The notes beneath the pieces are model-generated. The model saw nothing but the letters and a program-made list of their open reading frames with translations. It did not search any database and had not been told where the DNA came from. A program made the position numbers and the translations under genes. Shown here one piece after another: positions 1 to 7,119 of a DNA stretch of 9,340 nt (its first letter is position 1; each line of letters begins with the position of its first letter). The stretch spans positions 1 to 9,340 of the forward strand of contig DEHW01000046.1 of the NCBI GenBank assembly GCA_002352135.1. Direction: 5' to 3'. The DNA comes from Lysobacterales bacterium UBA2790 (GTDB taxonomy: Bacteria > Pseudomonadota > Gammaproteobacteria > Xanthomonadales > Xanthomonadaceae).

Positions 1-1452
1 TACGACACCTACGGTTTCCCGGTGGATCTCACCGCGGACATGGCGCGTGAGCGCGGTTTGAGTGTGGATATGGCGGGCTTCGATGCGGCCATGGCGCAGC
101 AGCGTGAACAGGCGAGGGCGGCCAGCAAGTTCGCGGGCAGCAGCAGCCTGTCGGCGGAGCTGGTGGCATCGCTCAATCCGACCGTCTTCCTTGGCTACGA
201 GCACTTGCAGAGCGAAGGTTTGCGTGTGCTGGCGATCGTGCGTGAGGGGCAGGCGCTCAGCGAATTGCGCGCGGGTGAGGCGGCCACGCTGATTCTGGAT
301 CGCACGCCCTTCTACGCCGAAAGCGGTGGTCAGGTGGGTGACCACGGTCGCCTGCTGGGTTCGGCGCTACAGTTCGATGTGGCCGACACGCAGAAGCTGG
401 CCGGGGTGTATTTCGGCCATGTCGGCACGCTGGCGCAGGGTGTCCTGAAGGTGGGCGATGCGCTGTGCGGCGAAGTCGATTCGGCACGTCGTCAGGCCAT
501 CGTGCTCAATCACAGTGCGACCCATCTGCTGCATGCCGCGCTGCGTGAGGTGCTGGGTGATCATGTGGCGCAGAAGGGCTCGCAGGTCGCGCCCGAGCGG
601 CTGCGTTTCGACTTCTCGCATTTCCAGCCGATGACGGGCGCCGAGCTGGCCCAGGTGGAAGCGCTGGTCAATGCCGAGATCCGCCGCAATGTCGCGGTGG
701 AAGTGCATCACATGGGCATGCAGGAAGCGCTGGACTTTGGCGCGATGGCGCTGTTTGGCGAGAAGTACGGCGAAGAAGTGCGTGTATTGAAGATGGGCGC
801 GTTCTCGACCGAACTGTGCGGCGGCACGCATGCCAGTCGGACCGGTGACATCGGTGTGTTCAAGATCGTTTCCGAAGGCGGCGTGGCCTCCGGCGTAAGG
901 CGTATTGAAGCGGTGTCCGGTGCCGGTGCCTTGGCCTACATCCGCGAAGAAGAATCGCGACTGGATGAAGTCGCCGATCTGCTGGGCGCGAGTGCCACCG
1001 ATGTGGCCGGCAAGCTGCGTCAACTGCTGGATCGGCAGCGTCAACTGGAAAAAACCGTCGAACAGTTCAAGGCCAAGTCGGCGGCCGGTGCGGCTGCTGA
1101 CCTGGCTGCCACCGCGACCGATGTCGGTGGCTTCAAGCTGGTGGCCGCGCGTTTGGAAGGTCTGGACGTGAAGGGGCTGCGCGACGCCGTCGACAATCTC
1201 AAGCAGAAACTGCCGGACGCGGTGATCCTGTTGGCCAGCGCGAGCGAGGGCAAGGCATCGCTGATTGCCGGTGTCAACGGCGCTGCCTTGGGCAAGGTCA
1301 AGGCTGGCGACGTGGTTGGATTCGTCGCCGCGCAGATCAATGGCAAGGGCGGTGGTCGACCCGACATGGCGCAAGGCGGTGGCGAAGACGGCCCGGCATT
1401 GTTGACGGCATTGCAGGCCTTGCCGACATGGGTGGCGGCGCGGCTCGCTTGA
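1..1452 (+). CDS. alaS: Alanyl-tRNA synthetase, C-terminal part (5' truncated by window edge)
   Basis: Cytoplasmic enzyme that charges tRNA-Ala with alanine and hydrolyses mischarged Ser- or Gly-tRNA-Ala. The frame is open from base 1, which begins with YDTYGFPVDLT, a signature near the end of the AlaRS aminoacylation/tRNA-recognition part. The catalytic domain (about 390 residues) therefore lies upstream of the window. The editing domain follows. Its zinc/active-site ligands are visible as HSATH (fragment residues 171-175) and CGGTH (273-277), with the SGVRRIEAVSG segment just after. A coiled-coil-like stretch (about 318-355) leads to the C-Ala/DHHA1 domain, which carries the glycine-rich GKGGGRPDMAQGGG motif near residues 449-462. 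The fragment is 483 codons. From memory of the E. coli protein this matches a full C-terminus, so nothing seems missing there. An ATG at base 22 is internal, not the real start. csrA, a frequent downstream neighbour in gammaproteobacteria, is absent. Confidence 0.98.
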   Translation, partial: YDTYGFPVDLTADMARERGLSVDMAGFDAAMAQQREQARAASKFAGSSSLSAELVASLNPTVFLGYEHLQSEGLRVLAIVREGQALSELRAGEAATLILDRTPFYAESGGQVGDHGRLLGSALQFDVADTQKLAGVYFGHVGTLAQGVLKVGDALCGEVDSARRQAIVLNHSATHLLHAALREVLGDHVAQKGSQVAPERLRFDFSHFQPMTGAELAQVEALVNAEIRRNVAVEVHHMGMQEALDFGAMALFGEKYGEEVRVLKMGAFSTELCGGTHASRTGDIGVFKIVSEGGVASGVRRIEAVSGAGALAYIREEESRLDEVADLLGASATDVAGKLRQLLDRQRQLEKTVEQFKAKSAAGAAADLAATATDVGGFKLVAARLEGLDVKGLRDAVDNLKQKLPDAVILLASASEGKASLIAGVNGAALGKVKAGDVVGFVAAQINGKGGGRPDMAQGGGEDGPALLTALQALPTWVAARLA

Positions 1453-1516
1453 GTCCGCCATCGCTACGTTCGTGACTTGCAGCAGAACGGGGCCTGAGCG
1501 CAAATCTTGGGGTTAG

Positions 1517-1529
1517 TGCACGCGGTGCA
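1517..1529. repeat. Small inverted repeat TGCAC-GCG-GTGCA
   Basis: Perfect 5-bp arms around a 3-base loop, in the spacer downstream of alaS. It is weak alone, and chance occurrence is plausible in GC-rich DNA. It is listed because it sits immediately before a much stronger hairpin and could stack with it in RNA. Confidence 0.35.
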
Positions 1530-1532
1530 GAC

Positions 1533-1558
1533 CCGCGCGCTGGTTTGGCGGCGCGTGG
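1533..1558 (+). repeat. Strong GC-rich hairpin in alaS-rng spacer
   Basis: The arms CCGCGCGCTG (1533-1542) and CGGCGCGTGG (1549-1558) form ten consecutive pairs (eight Watson-Crick, two G-U) around the 6-base loop GTTTGG. It begins 81 bases after the alaS stop. It could be an alaS transcript end or 3'-protecting structure, or part of the rng leader. The bases after it (TGCCCGG) include no U-tract, so it does not qualify as a classical intrinsic terminator. The G-U pairs favour the plus-strand RNA, because they become A-C mismatches on the other strand. Confidence 0.55.
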
Positions 1559-1569
1559 TGCCCGGTCGC

Positions 1570-1585
1570 AAGGCGCGCTCGCCTT
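1570..1585. repeat. Inverted repeat AAGGCG-CGCT-CGCCTT
   Basis: Perfect 6-bp arms with a 4-base loop, about 100 bases upstream of the rng start and 11 bases after the stronger hairpin. No U-tract follows (AACGTGG). It could be a leader hairpin or a protein-binding dyad. The sequence alone does not decide. Confidence 0.4.
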
Positions 1586-1683
1586 AACGTGGGCTTGCGT
1601 AAAGTACGGGCGGCGTTTGTCCAGTCTGTTCGCTGCCGCTCTGCTCGGCTATAAGGTCGGCATAGCCATTCGGGTGTTATCGC

Positions 1684-3162
1684 GTGTCCGAAGAAATTCT
1701 CATCAATGTCACCCCGCGCGAGACCCGCGTCGCCGTCGTCGAGAACGGCATGTTGCAGGAAGTGCATATCGAGCGCGCCTCGCGCCGCGGTTACGTTGGC
1801 AACATCTACAAGGGCAGGGTCATCCGTGTCATGCCAGGCATGCAGGCCGCGTTTGTCGAAGTCGGTCTGCAGCGCGCCGCCTTTTTACATGCATCGGACA
1901 TTGTTAGACCGGCGTCATCGATTTTTCCCGAGGGCGATTCACCGCCGCTTACCGCCACGCCGCCGATCACCGAATTGCTGCGCGAAGGTCAGGATGTGGT
2001 CGTGCAAGTTGTGAAGGACCCGATCGGCAGTAAAGGCGCGCGTCTGACCACGCAGTTGTCGATTCCCTCGCGATACGTGGTGCTGTTGCCGTACAGCAAG
2101 GTGTTGGGTGTCTCAGCGCGCATTGAGGACGAGGTTGAGCGTGCACGATTGAAGACGGCATTGCAGTCTCAGAGCGACGCTAACGGAATGGGCTACATCG
2201 TGCGTACCAACGCCGATGGGCATTCGGCCGAAGCCTTGCTGGAAGACCTCGATTACCTGGGGCGACTATGGTCGGCGATTCAGCAAAACGTGCAGCAGCA
2301 AAAGGTTGGCGCTTGTATCTACGAAGACTTGGCCCTGCCTGTGCGTGCATTGCGAGATTTGTTGCACGATGAGGTGGAGAAGGTACGCGTCGACTCGCGC
2401 GAGACCTTCGAGCGCATGCAGCGCTTCGCGTCGCAGTTCATCCCACAGTTGGCCGACCGCATCGAACACTACCCCGGCGAGCGCCCGATCTTCGATCTGT
2501 ATGGCGTGGAAGACGAGATTCAGCGCGCCATGCAGAAAGAGGTACCGCTGAAATCCGGTGGTTATCTGGTGATCGATCAGACCGAGGCAATGACCACGGT
2601 CGATGTGAATACCGGCGCGTTTCTGGGCACGCGCAACCTGGAGGAGACGGTCTACCGCACCAATCTGGAAGCGGCGCAGGCCGTGGCTCGGCAACTGCGA
2701 CTGCGCAACCTGGGCGGCATCATCATCATCGATTTCATCGACATGAGCGACATCGAGCATCGGCGGCAGGTCATGCGCCAGCTCGAAAAGGCCCTGATGA
2801 ATGATCACGCGAAAACCACCGTCTACGATTTTTCGCCGCTGGGCCTGGTCGAGATGACCCGCAAACGTACAACGGAAAGTCTTGAGCGTCAGTTGTGCGA
2901 GCCGTGCCCGGCGTGTTCGGGGCGTGGCACGGTAAAAACCGCCGAAACTCTGACGTATGAGATCTTTCGCGAGATTACCCGTGCTGTGCGGCAGTTCGAC
3001 GCGGAAAAGCTATTGGTTCTGGCCTCACCGAAGGTGGTCAGTCGCATCCTTGAGGAAGAGTCCGCTGGCGTGGCTGAGCTGGAGGAATTTATCGGCAAGA
3101 CGATCCGGTTTCAGCCGGATGAGCACTACACCATCGAGCAGTACGACGTGGTTCTGCTGTGA
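1684..3162 (+). CDS. rng: Ribonuclease G (RNase E/G family endoribonuclease)
   Basis: Single-strand-specific endoribonuclease of the RNase E/G family. In E. coli it matures the 5' end of 16S rRNA and contributes to mRNA turnover. At 492 residues it has RNase G length and lacks the long C-terminal scaffold of RNase E. The N-terminus (EEILINVTPRETRVAVVE) and the S1 RNA-binding region (about residues 36-120, with RGYVGNIYKGRV and AAFLHASDI) are typical. The catalytic metal-binding aspartates appear as D307 in TTVDVNTGAF and D350 in IIIIDFIDM. The zinc-link cysteines lie in CEPCPACSGRG (C405, C408, C411). The start is GTG at 1684, chosen because it aligns with the family N-terminus. The ribosome site is weak (GGGTG, 1672-1676). 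The stop overlaps the next gene's start by four bases, so coupling to the YhdP-like gene is likely. No odd residues or frameshift were seen. Confidence 0.97.
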   Translation: MSEEILINVTPRETRVAVVENGMLQEVHIERASRRGYVGNIYKGRVIRVMPGMQAAFVEVGLQRAAFLHASDIVRPASSIFPEGDSPPLTATPPITELLREGQDVVVQVVKDPIGSKGARLTTQLSIPSRYVVLLPYSKVLGVSARIEDEVERARLKTALQSQSDANGMGYIVRTNADGHSAEALLEDLDYLGRLWSAIQQNVQQQKVGACIYEDLALPVRALRDLLHDEVEKVRVDSRETFERMQRFASQFIPQLADRIEHYPGERPIFDLYGVEDEIQRAMQKEVPLKSGGYLVIDQTEAMTTVDVNTGAFLGTRNLEETVYRTNLEAAQAVARQLRLRNLGGIIIIDFIDMSDIEHRRQVMRQLEKALMNDHAKTTVYDFSPLGLVEMTRKRTTESLERQLCEPCPACSGRGTVKTAETLTYEIFREITRAVRQFDAEKLLVLASPKVVSRILEEESAGVAELEEFIGKTIRFQPDEHYTIEQYDVVLL

Positions 3163-6100
3163 TCTCCCGTTCCCGCCGTTGGCTGCGCAAGCTGCGCCGT
3201 TGGGTGGTGGGTACCCTTGCGGTGTCGTTGGTGCTGGGGGCCACCCTGGTCGCCTTGCTCAGTCAATTGCTGCCGCTGTTGAACCAGCATCCCCAGCAAG
3301 TTGCCAGTTGGTTGCAACAGCAGATCCAACAGCCGGTGGAACTGACCGCCGTGGATGCGCGGTGGAGTCGTAGTGGTCCCTTGCTGCGTCTGCATGGCTT
3401 GAAGATCGGTGCCGACGCCAGTCATGCCGGCCTTGAGCTGTCGGAAGCCGAGCTGTTGGTTCGTGTTTATGCGGGCTGGTGGCCGGGGCAGCCGTTGTTG
3501 AGCATTCGCTTGGCGAAGCCGGAACTGGATCTGCAACGCTTGGCGAATGGCGGTTGGGAGTTGCAAGGACTGGGTCCGGCGCGGCCGGGTGGACTGCAAG
3601 CCTTGCTCGCGCAGATCGAGCAATTGGGCGAATTGCGCATCGATGAGGCGTCGCTGGCCATTTCGGATGTCGCCAGCGGAAGGCATTTCGAGCTGCCCCG
3701 CATCGATGCGCGGCTGCGCACGGTGGGCGGGCGTGTCAGGGTAGGTGTGCGCGTCTATGCTGCCACCTCGGCACCCCTGCAACTGATTGCGGACCTCGAT
3801 CCAGGACTGGGTGCTGGCCGCTTGTACCTCGGCAGCGACGCGATTTCCCTGCATCACTGGCTGGCCGACTCGCTTGAGTTGCCGGTGCATGTGCGTCGCG
3901 GTGAGGGACGTGTGGCCATGTGGGCGCACTTCGACGAGGGCGGGTTTGACGACATCACGTTGCAGGCGACGCTGCGCGATCTGCAGTTGCATGGATCCCC
4001 TGTCGCCGCCTCGGGTGATGTCGTCGGCGGCGAGCATTCGACCACCTCGGTTGCGATGGTGGATGACCCAGCGACATCAGAAGGCGGTGTCCGATGGTCA
4101 TCGGATGAGATCGAGGTCATGGCGCGTGCATGGCGGGTTGGTGACGATTGGCGAGTGGTGATTCCCGCCATGCACCTGCGCCAAGGCAAGACAGAACGGC
4201 ATGTCCGTGGCGTGGAATGGGGTAGTGCGGGAGGGCGGTCGGCACTTTTCGTTGAACAGGTTGATCTCCTGGCCTTGTTCGAGTGGCTGCCGATCTTGGG
4301 CGGTGATCTTCCCCCGTTGCCGGGATGGCTGCGCGATGCCGCGCCGAGTGGCACGGTCGAGTCGCTGCACCTATCTCTGCTTGACAACCAGTTTGAGCGC
4401 GCGAGCGGCGTGATCCGCGATCTCAGTTGGCTGCCGGTGGGCACGATTCCGGGCGTCAGTGGATTTGGTGCGCAGTTTGACGGTGATGCCGAACAGCTTC
4501 GTATCTCGCTGGAATCGCCCAACTTCATTTTCTCTGCGCCGCTCGCCCTCGCTGCACCGATCAGTGCCAATGTGCACGGCGAGTTGGCTTTGTACCCGCG
4601 TGAGCAGGGCTGGGTGATCGAGGCGGTGCCGCTGCAGATCCAGGGCGGTGATTTCGCTGCGGATGTTGAAGGCAGCTTGTGGTGGCAGAACGATGGAAGT
4701 CGGCCGTTTCTGGATGTTCGAGCGGTTGGTGCCGCCGGGACCCCGGTGACCGCCGCGAAACACTTCTGGGTTCTCAACAAGATGCCGCCCAAGACAGTGG
4801 AGTGGCTCAACCGCGGTCTCGTCGACGGCCATCTCAACGTGGCACAGGCACTAGTGCATGGTGACCTGGACCACTGGCCGTTTGATCACGCGGAAGGTCG
4901 ATTCGAAGCCTATGGCGAAGTCGAAGGTGTGACCTTGGACTACCTGCCGGGCTGGCCTCGGGGCCAGCAGCTTGCCGGTTGGGTGCGCTTCCTCAACATG
5001 AGCATGCAGGCCGAGGTTAGTGGCGAAGTGCTTGGGAGCAAAGTTGACAAGGCGCGCGGCACGTTTGGCGATTTGCGCCATCCTGTGCTGGCGTTGCAGC
5101 TTGCTGGCAAAGGATCGGGCGAGGGTCTGCTAGGGTTGATCCGGCAAAGTCCGTTGCAGAAGCGGTTCGGCGCCGCCATCGAAGGCCTTTCGGTCGGTGG
5201 TCATGCGAGCGTCGATGTCGACATGCAGGTGCCGCTCAAATCGGAACTGGGGTCATTTCAGCTTGCCGGTCATGCGGATCTGCATGATGCGGACTTGGCG
5301 GAAAGTCGCTGGGGCTTGCAGTTCCAGTCCGCCAATGGTCGCCTGCGGTTCACCGAAGCGGGTTTCAGCGCGGACGAGTTGAACGTGCTTTTTGCCGATC
5401 AGTTGACCAGTCTGAGTCTGGCGGTCGGGCAGTTCACCTCGACAGAACAGCATATTGCGGAGGGATCTCTCCGTGGGCGGGTCAGCATCGATTCGCTGCT
5501 TGCTTTGCGCCCCGAGATGGACTGGTTGAGACCTCATGTCGAGGGCGTGTCGGAATGGTCTGCGCGGGTGACCATGCCGCGTGTCACGGACGGCGCGCAC
5601 ACGGTCAGCGTGCGTTTGCAGTCTGATCTGGAAGGCACGGCTTTGCAGCTTCCGTCGCCATTGCGCAAGGCGGCGTCTGAACGGTTGCCTGCGGATGTCG
5701 AGCTGATGTTGCCCTCTTCGAGTGGCCGTATCGATCTGCAGCTTGGCGAACTTCTCCACTTAAGGGGGCGATTAGGCGAGCGCGCGAGTGATTTTCGCGG
5801 CATCGCGGCGTTCGGGGTGGGCGAACTCAGCGAGTCGCCAAGTCAGAGCGGACTGGAAGTCGTGGGAAGCGTGCCGGTATTGGATGGCAATGGTTGGGTC
5901 GCAGCAACCTTGTCGGGATTGGGGCAAGGCGCCCAGGTGCGTCGTATCGATCTGTCAGCGGGCATCCTGCAACTGGGAGGACGGGATTTTTCCGATTCGC
6001 GAGTACAGGTCGAGCGCCAAGACGATGGCTCGGGACTGGTCCGCTTCGCGGGTGAGCGCCTGCAAGGCGAACTACGCTGGCCACAGCAATGGACGGATGC

Positions 6101-7040
6101 AACCTTGGTCGGGCGTTTTGATCGTCTGCACTGGCCCTCGGCACCACCGGGTGAGACAGACGTCCCGGCAGACGATGTCGACCCCGTCTGGCTGCCCGCG
6201 TTGGACTTTGACATCGACGACGCCCGCCTTGGCGACGCTCAACTGGGTGCCGTGCAACTGCAAACGGTGCGGACCGCGGATGGTTTGCAATTGGCGAACT
6301 TCACCGCGCGCAGCGATGACTTGAGTATTTCCGCGAGCGGTGACTGGTCGCGTCGGATTGAGGGCTCGGAAAGTCGCTTCAAGTTCCAGTTTTCGGGTGC
6401 CGATCTCGGACGCATGATGCAGAAGCTGGGTTTCGCCACCCTGGTGGAAGGCGGTGCCACGCAAGCGGTTGCGGACGTGAACTGGCGAGGTGGACCTGCG
6501 CAGTTCCAGATGTCCACGCTGGAAGGCCAGTTGCGGATCGACGTCAAGAAGGGACGTGTGCCCAATGTCGAGCCGGGTGCGGGCAGGATTATTGGACTGC
6601 TCAGTCTCACCGAGATTCCGCGTCGCCTGACGCTGGATTTCAGTGACTTCTTCGCCAGTGGTTTTGCATTCAACTCGATCGAAGGCGACTTCCGCTTCGG
6701 TTTAGGCAACGCGGTGACCGACAATCTGGTCATCGAGAGCCCTTCGGCGCAGATTCGCATCGCCGGGCGCACCGGTTTGTCGGCCCGTGACTATGATCAG
6801 ACCATGGAAGTTCTGCCGCGCACCAACAATGTTCTGCCAGCCATTGGTGCCTTGAGTGCGGGGCCGGCGGGTGCTGCCATCGGCGCAGTCGCGCAAGCTG
6901 TCCTGCAGAAGCCGATGCGGCAAATGGCGCGCACCCTGTATCACGTCGGTGGAAGCTGGGACGCGTCGGAAATCGCTGTGCTGGAGCGTGGACCCAGACA
7001 ACCGAGTCCGGCGGGCGAAGCGAATACGGAAATGCAGTAG
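3159..7040 (+). CDS. yhdP: YhdP family envelope protein (AsmA-like, phospholipid transport)
   Basis: Very large (1293 aa) AsmA-like protein of the YhdP family. E. coli YhdP, with TamB and YdbH, is implicated in moving glycerophospholipids from the inner to the outer membrane. The N-terminus is rich in Arg/Lys (residues 4-14) and is followed by one hydrophobic segment (about 15-41). This fits a cytoplasm-in anchor with the rest in the periplasm. The middle is repetitive beta-rich sequence of alternating hydrophobic and polar residues, as expected for a lipid-conducting beta-groove. The C-terminal region (about 1110-1275) holds the most recognisable stretch, including VPNVEPGAGRIIGLLSLTEI, the DFSDFFASGFAFNSIEGDF area and an AsmA-C-like segment ending in YHVGGSWD. 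The GTG start overlaps the rng stop as GTGA. The positive-inside N-terminus supports this start. tldD, which follows yhdP in E. coli, is not here. Family assignment is firm; the lipid role is by homology. Confidence 0.93.
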   Translation: MISRSRRWLRKLRRWVVGTLAVSLVLGATLVALLSQLLPLLNQHPQQVASWLQQQIQQPVELTAVDARWSRSGPLLRLHGLKIGADASHAGLELSEAELLVRVYAGWWPGQPLLSIRLAKPELDLQRLANGGWELQGLGPARPGGLQALLAQIEQLGELRIDEASLAISDVASGRHFELPRIDARLRTVGGRVRVGVRVYAATSAPLQLIADLDPGLGAGRLYLGSDAISLHHWLADSLELPVHVRRGEGRVAMWAHFDEGGFDDITLQATLRDLQLHGSPVAASGDVVGGEHSTTSVAMVDDPATSEGGVRWSSDEIEVMARAWRVGDDWRVVIPAMHLRQGKTERHVRGVEWGSAGGRSALFVEQVDLLALFEWLPILGGDLPPLPGWLRDAAPSGTVESLHLSLLDNQFERASGVIRDLSWLPVGTIPGVSGFGAQFDGDAEQLRISLESPNFIFSAPLALAAPISANVHGELALYPREQGWVIEAVPLQIQGGDFAADVEGSLWWQNDGSRPFLDVRAVGAAGTPVTAAKHFWVLNKMPPKTVEWLNRGLVDGHLNVAQALVHGDLDHWPFDHAEGRFEAYGEVEGVTLDYLPGWPRGQQLAGWVRFLNMSMQAEVSGEVLGSKVDKARGTFGDLRHPVLALQLAGKGSGEGLLGLIRQSPLQKRFGAAIEGLSVGGHASVDVDMQVPLKSELGSFQLAGHADLHDADLAESRWGLQFQSANGRLRFTEAGFSADELNVLFADQLTSLSLAVGQFTSTEQHIAEGSLRGRVSIDSLLALRPEMDWLRPHVEGVSEWSARVTMPRVTDGAHTVSVRLQSDLEGTALQLPSPLRKAASERLPADVELMLPSSSGRIDLQLGELLHLRGRLGERASDFRGIAAFGVGELSESPSQSGLEVVGSVPVLDGNGWVAATLSGLGQGAQVRRIDLSAGILQLGGRDFSDSRVQVERQDDGSGLVRFAGERLQGELRWPQQWTDATLVGRFDRLHWPSAPPGETDVPADDVDPVWLPALDFDIDDARLGDAQLGAVQLQTVRTADGLQLANFTARSDDLSISASGDWSRRIEGSESRFKFQFSGADLGRMMQKLGFATLVEGGATQAVADVNWRGGPAQFQMSTLEGQLRIDVKKGRVPNVEPGAGRIIGLLSLTEIPRRLTLDFSDFFASGFAFNSIEGDFRFGLGNAVTDNLVIESPSAQIRIAGRTGLSARDYDQTMEVLPRTNNVLPAIGALSAGPAGAAIGAVAQAVLQKPMRQMARTLYHVGGSWDASEIAVLERGPRQPSPAGEANTEMQ

Positions 7041-7119
7041 CGCGGCGCATTCCACTGTGTCGACAGTCAGCATGACTTGATGCAGGTGCGAAGGTCCCGA
7101 CAAACGCTACCATGCAGGC
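7041..7119. other. yhdP-kinase gap with small dyad
   Basis: A 79-bp gap between the YhdP-like gene and the kinase gene. It contains ACTGT-GTCG-ACAGT (7054-7067; 5-bp arms with the 8-bp palindrome TGTCGACA near its centre), which could be an operator half or a weak hairpin. I could not find a convincing -35/-10 pair, and no U-tract marks a terminator. Either read-through from yhdP or a weak, activated promoter is possible. Confidence 0.4.

Larger units (their letters stand above)
1453..1683. other. alaS-rng spacer, no gene, several inverted repeats
   Basis: This 231-bp stretch between the alaS stop and the rng start holds no credible ORF, tRNA or csrA on either strand. It contains three inverted repeats (1517-1529, 1533-1558, 1570-1585), annotated separately. 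A TATAAG hexamer at 1650-1655 resembles a -10 box. The best upstream candidate (TTCGCT at 1629-1634, 15-bp spacing) is poor, so the rng promoter is not established. There is no clear oligo-T tract, so no standard intrinsic terminator for alaS is visible on the plus strand. Confidence 0.6.

Noticed and set aside
367..1503. 378-codon open frame antisense to alaS
   Set aside because: It lies fully opposite a well-conserved gene, its translation resembles no family (His/Arg/Gln rich), and long antisense frames are expected from GC-rich codon use.
1533..1585. Intrinsic terminator of alaS
   Set aside because: The stems are good but no U-tract follows either hairpin, so I annotate inverted repeats rather than a terminator.
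1629..1655. Sigma-70 promoter for rng (TTCGCT / TATAAG)
   Set aside because: The -10-like box is acceptable but the -35 is poor and the 15-bp spacing is short, so the evidence is not enough for a feature.
1545..1907. Small plus- and minus-strand frames in the alaS-rng spacer
   Set aside because: No family resemblance, including none to CsrA. They run into rng in the wrong frame and have no clear ribosome site.
3126..4837. Two long minus-strand frames (303 and 327 codons) opposite the YhdP-like gene
   Set aside because: Compositional shadows of the real gene. They overlap each other and show no recognisable domain or ribosome site.
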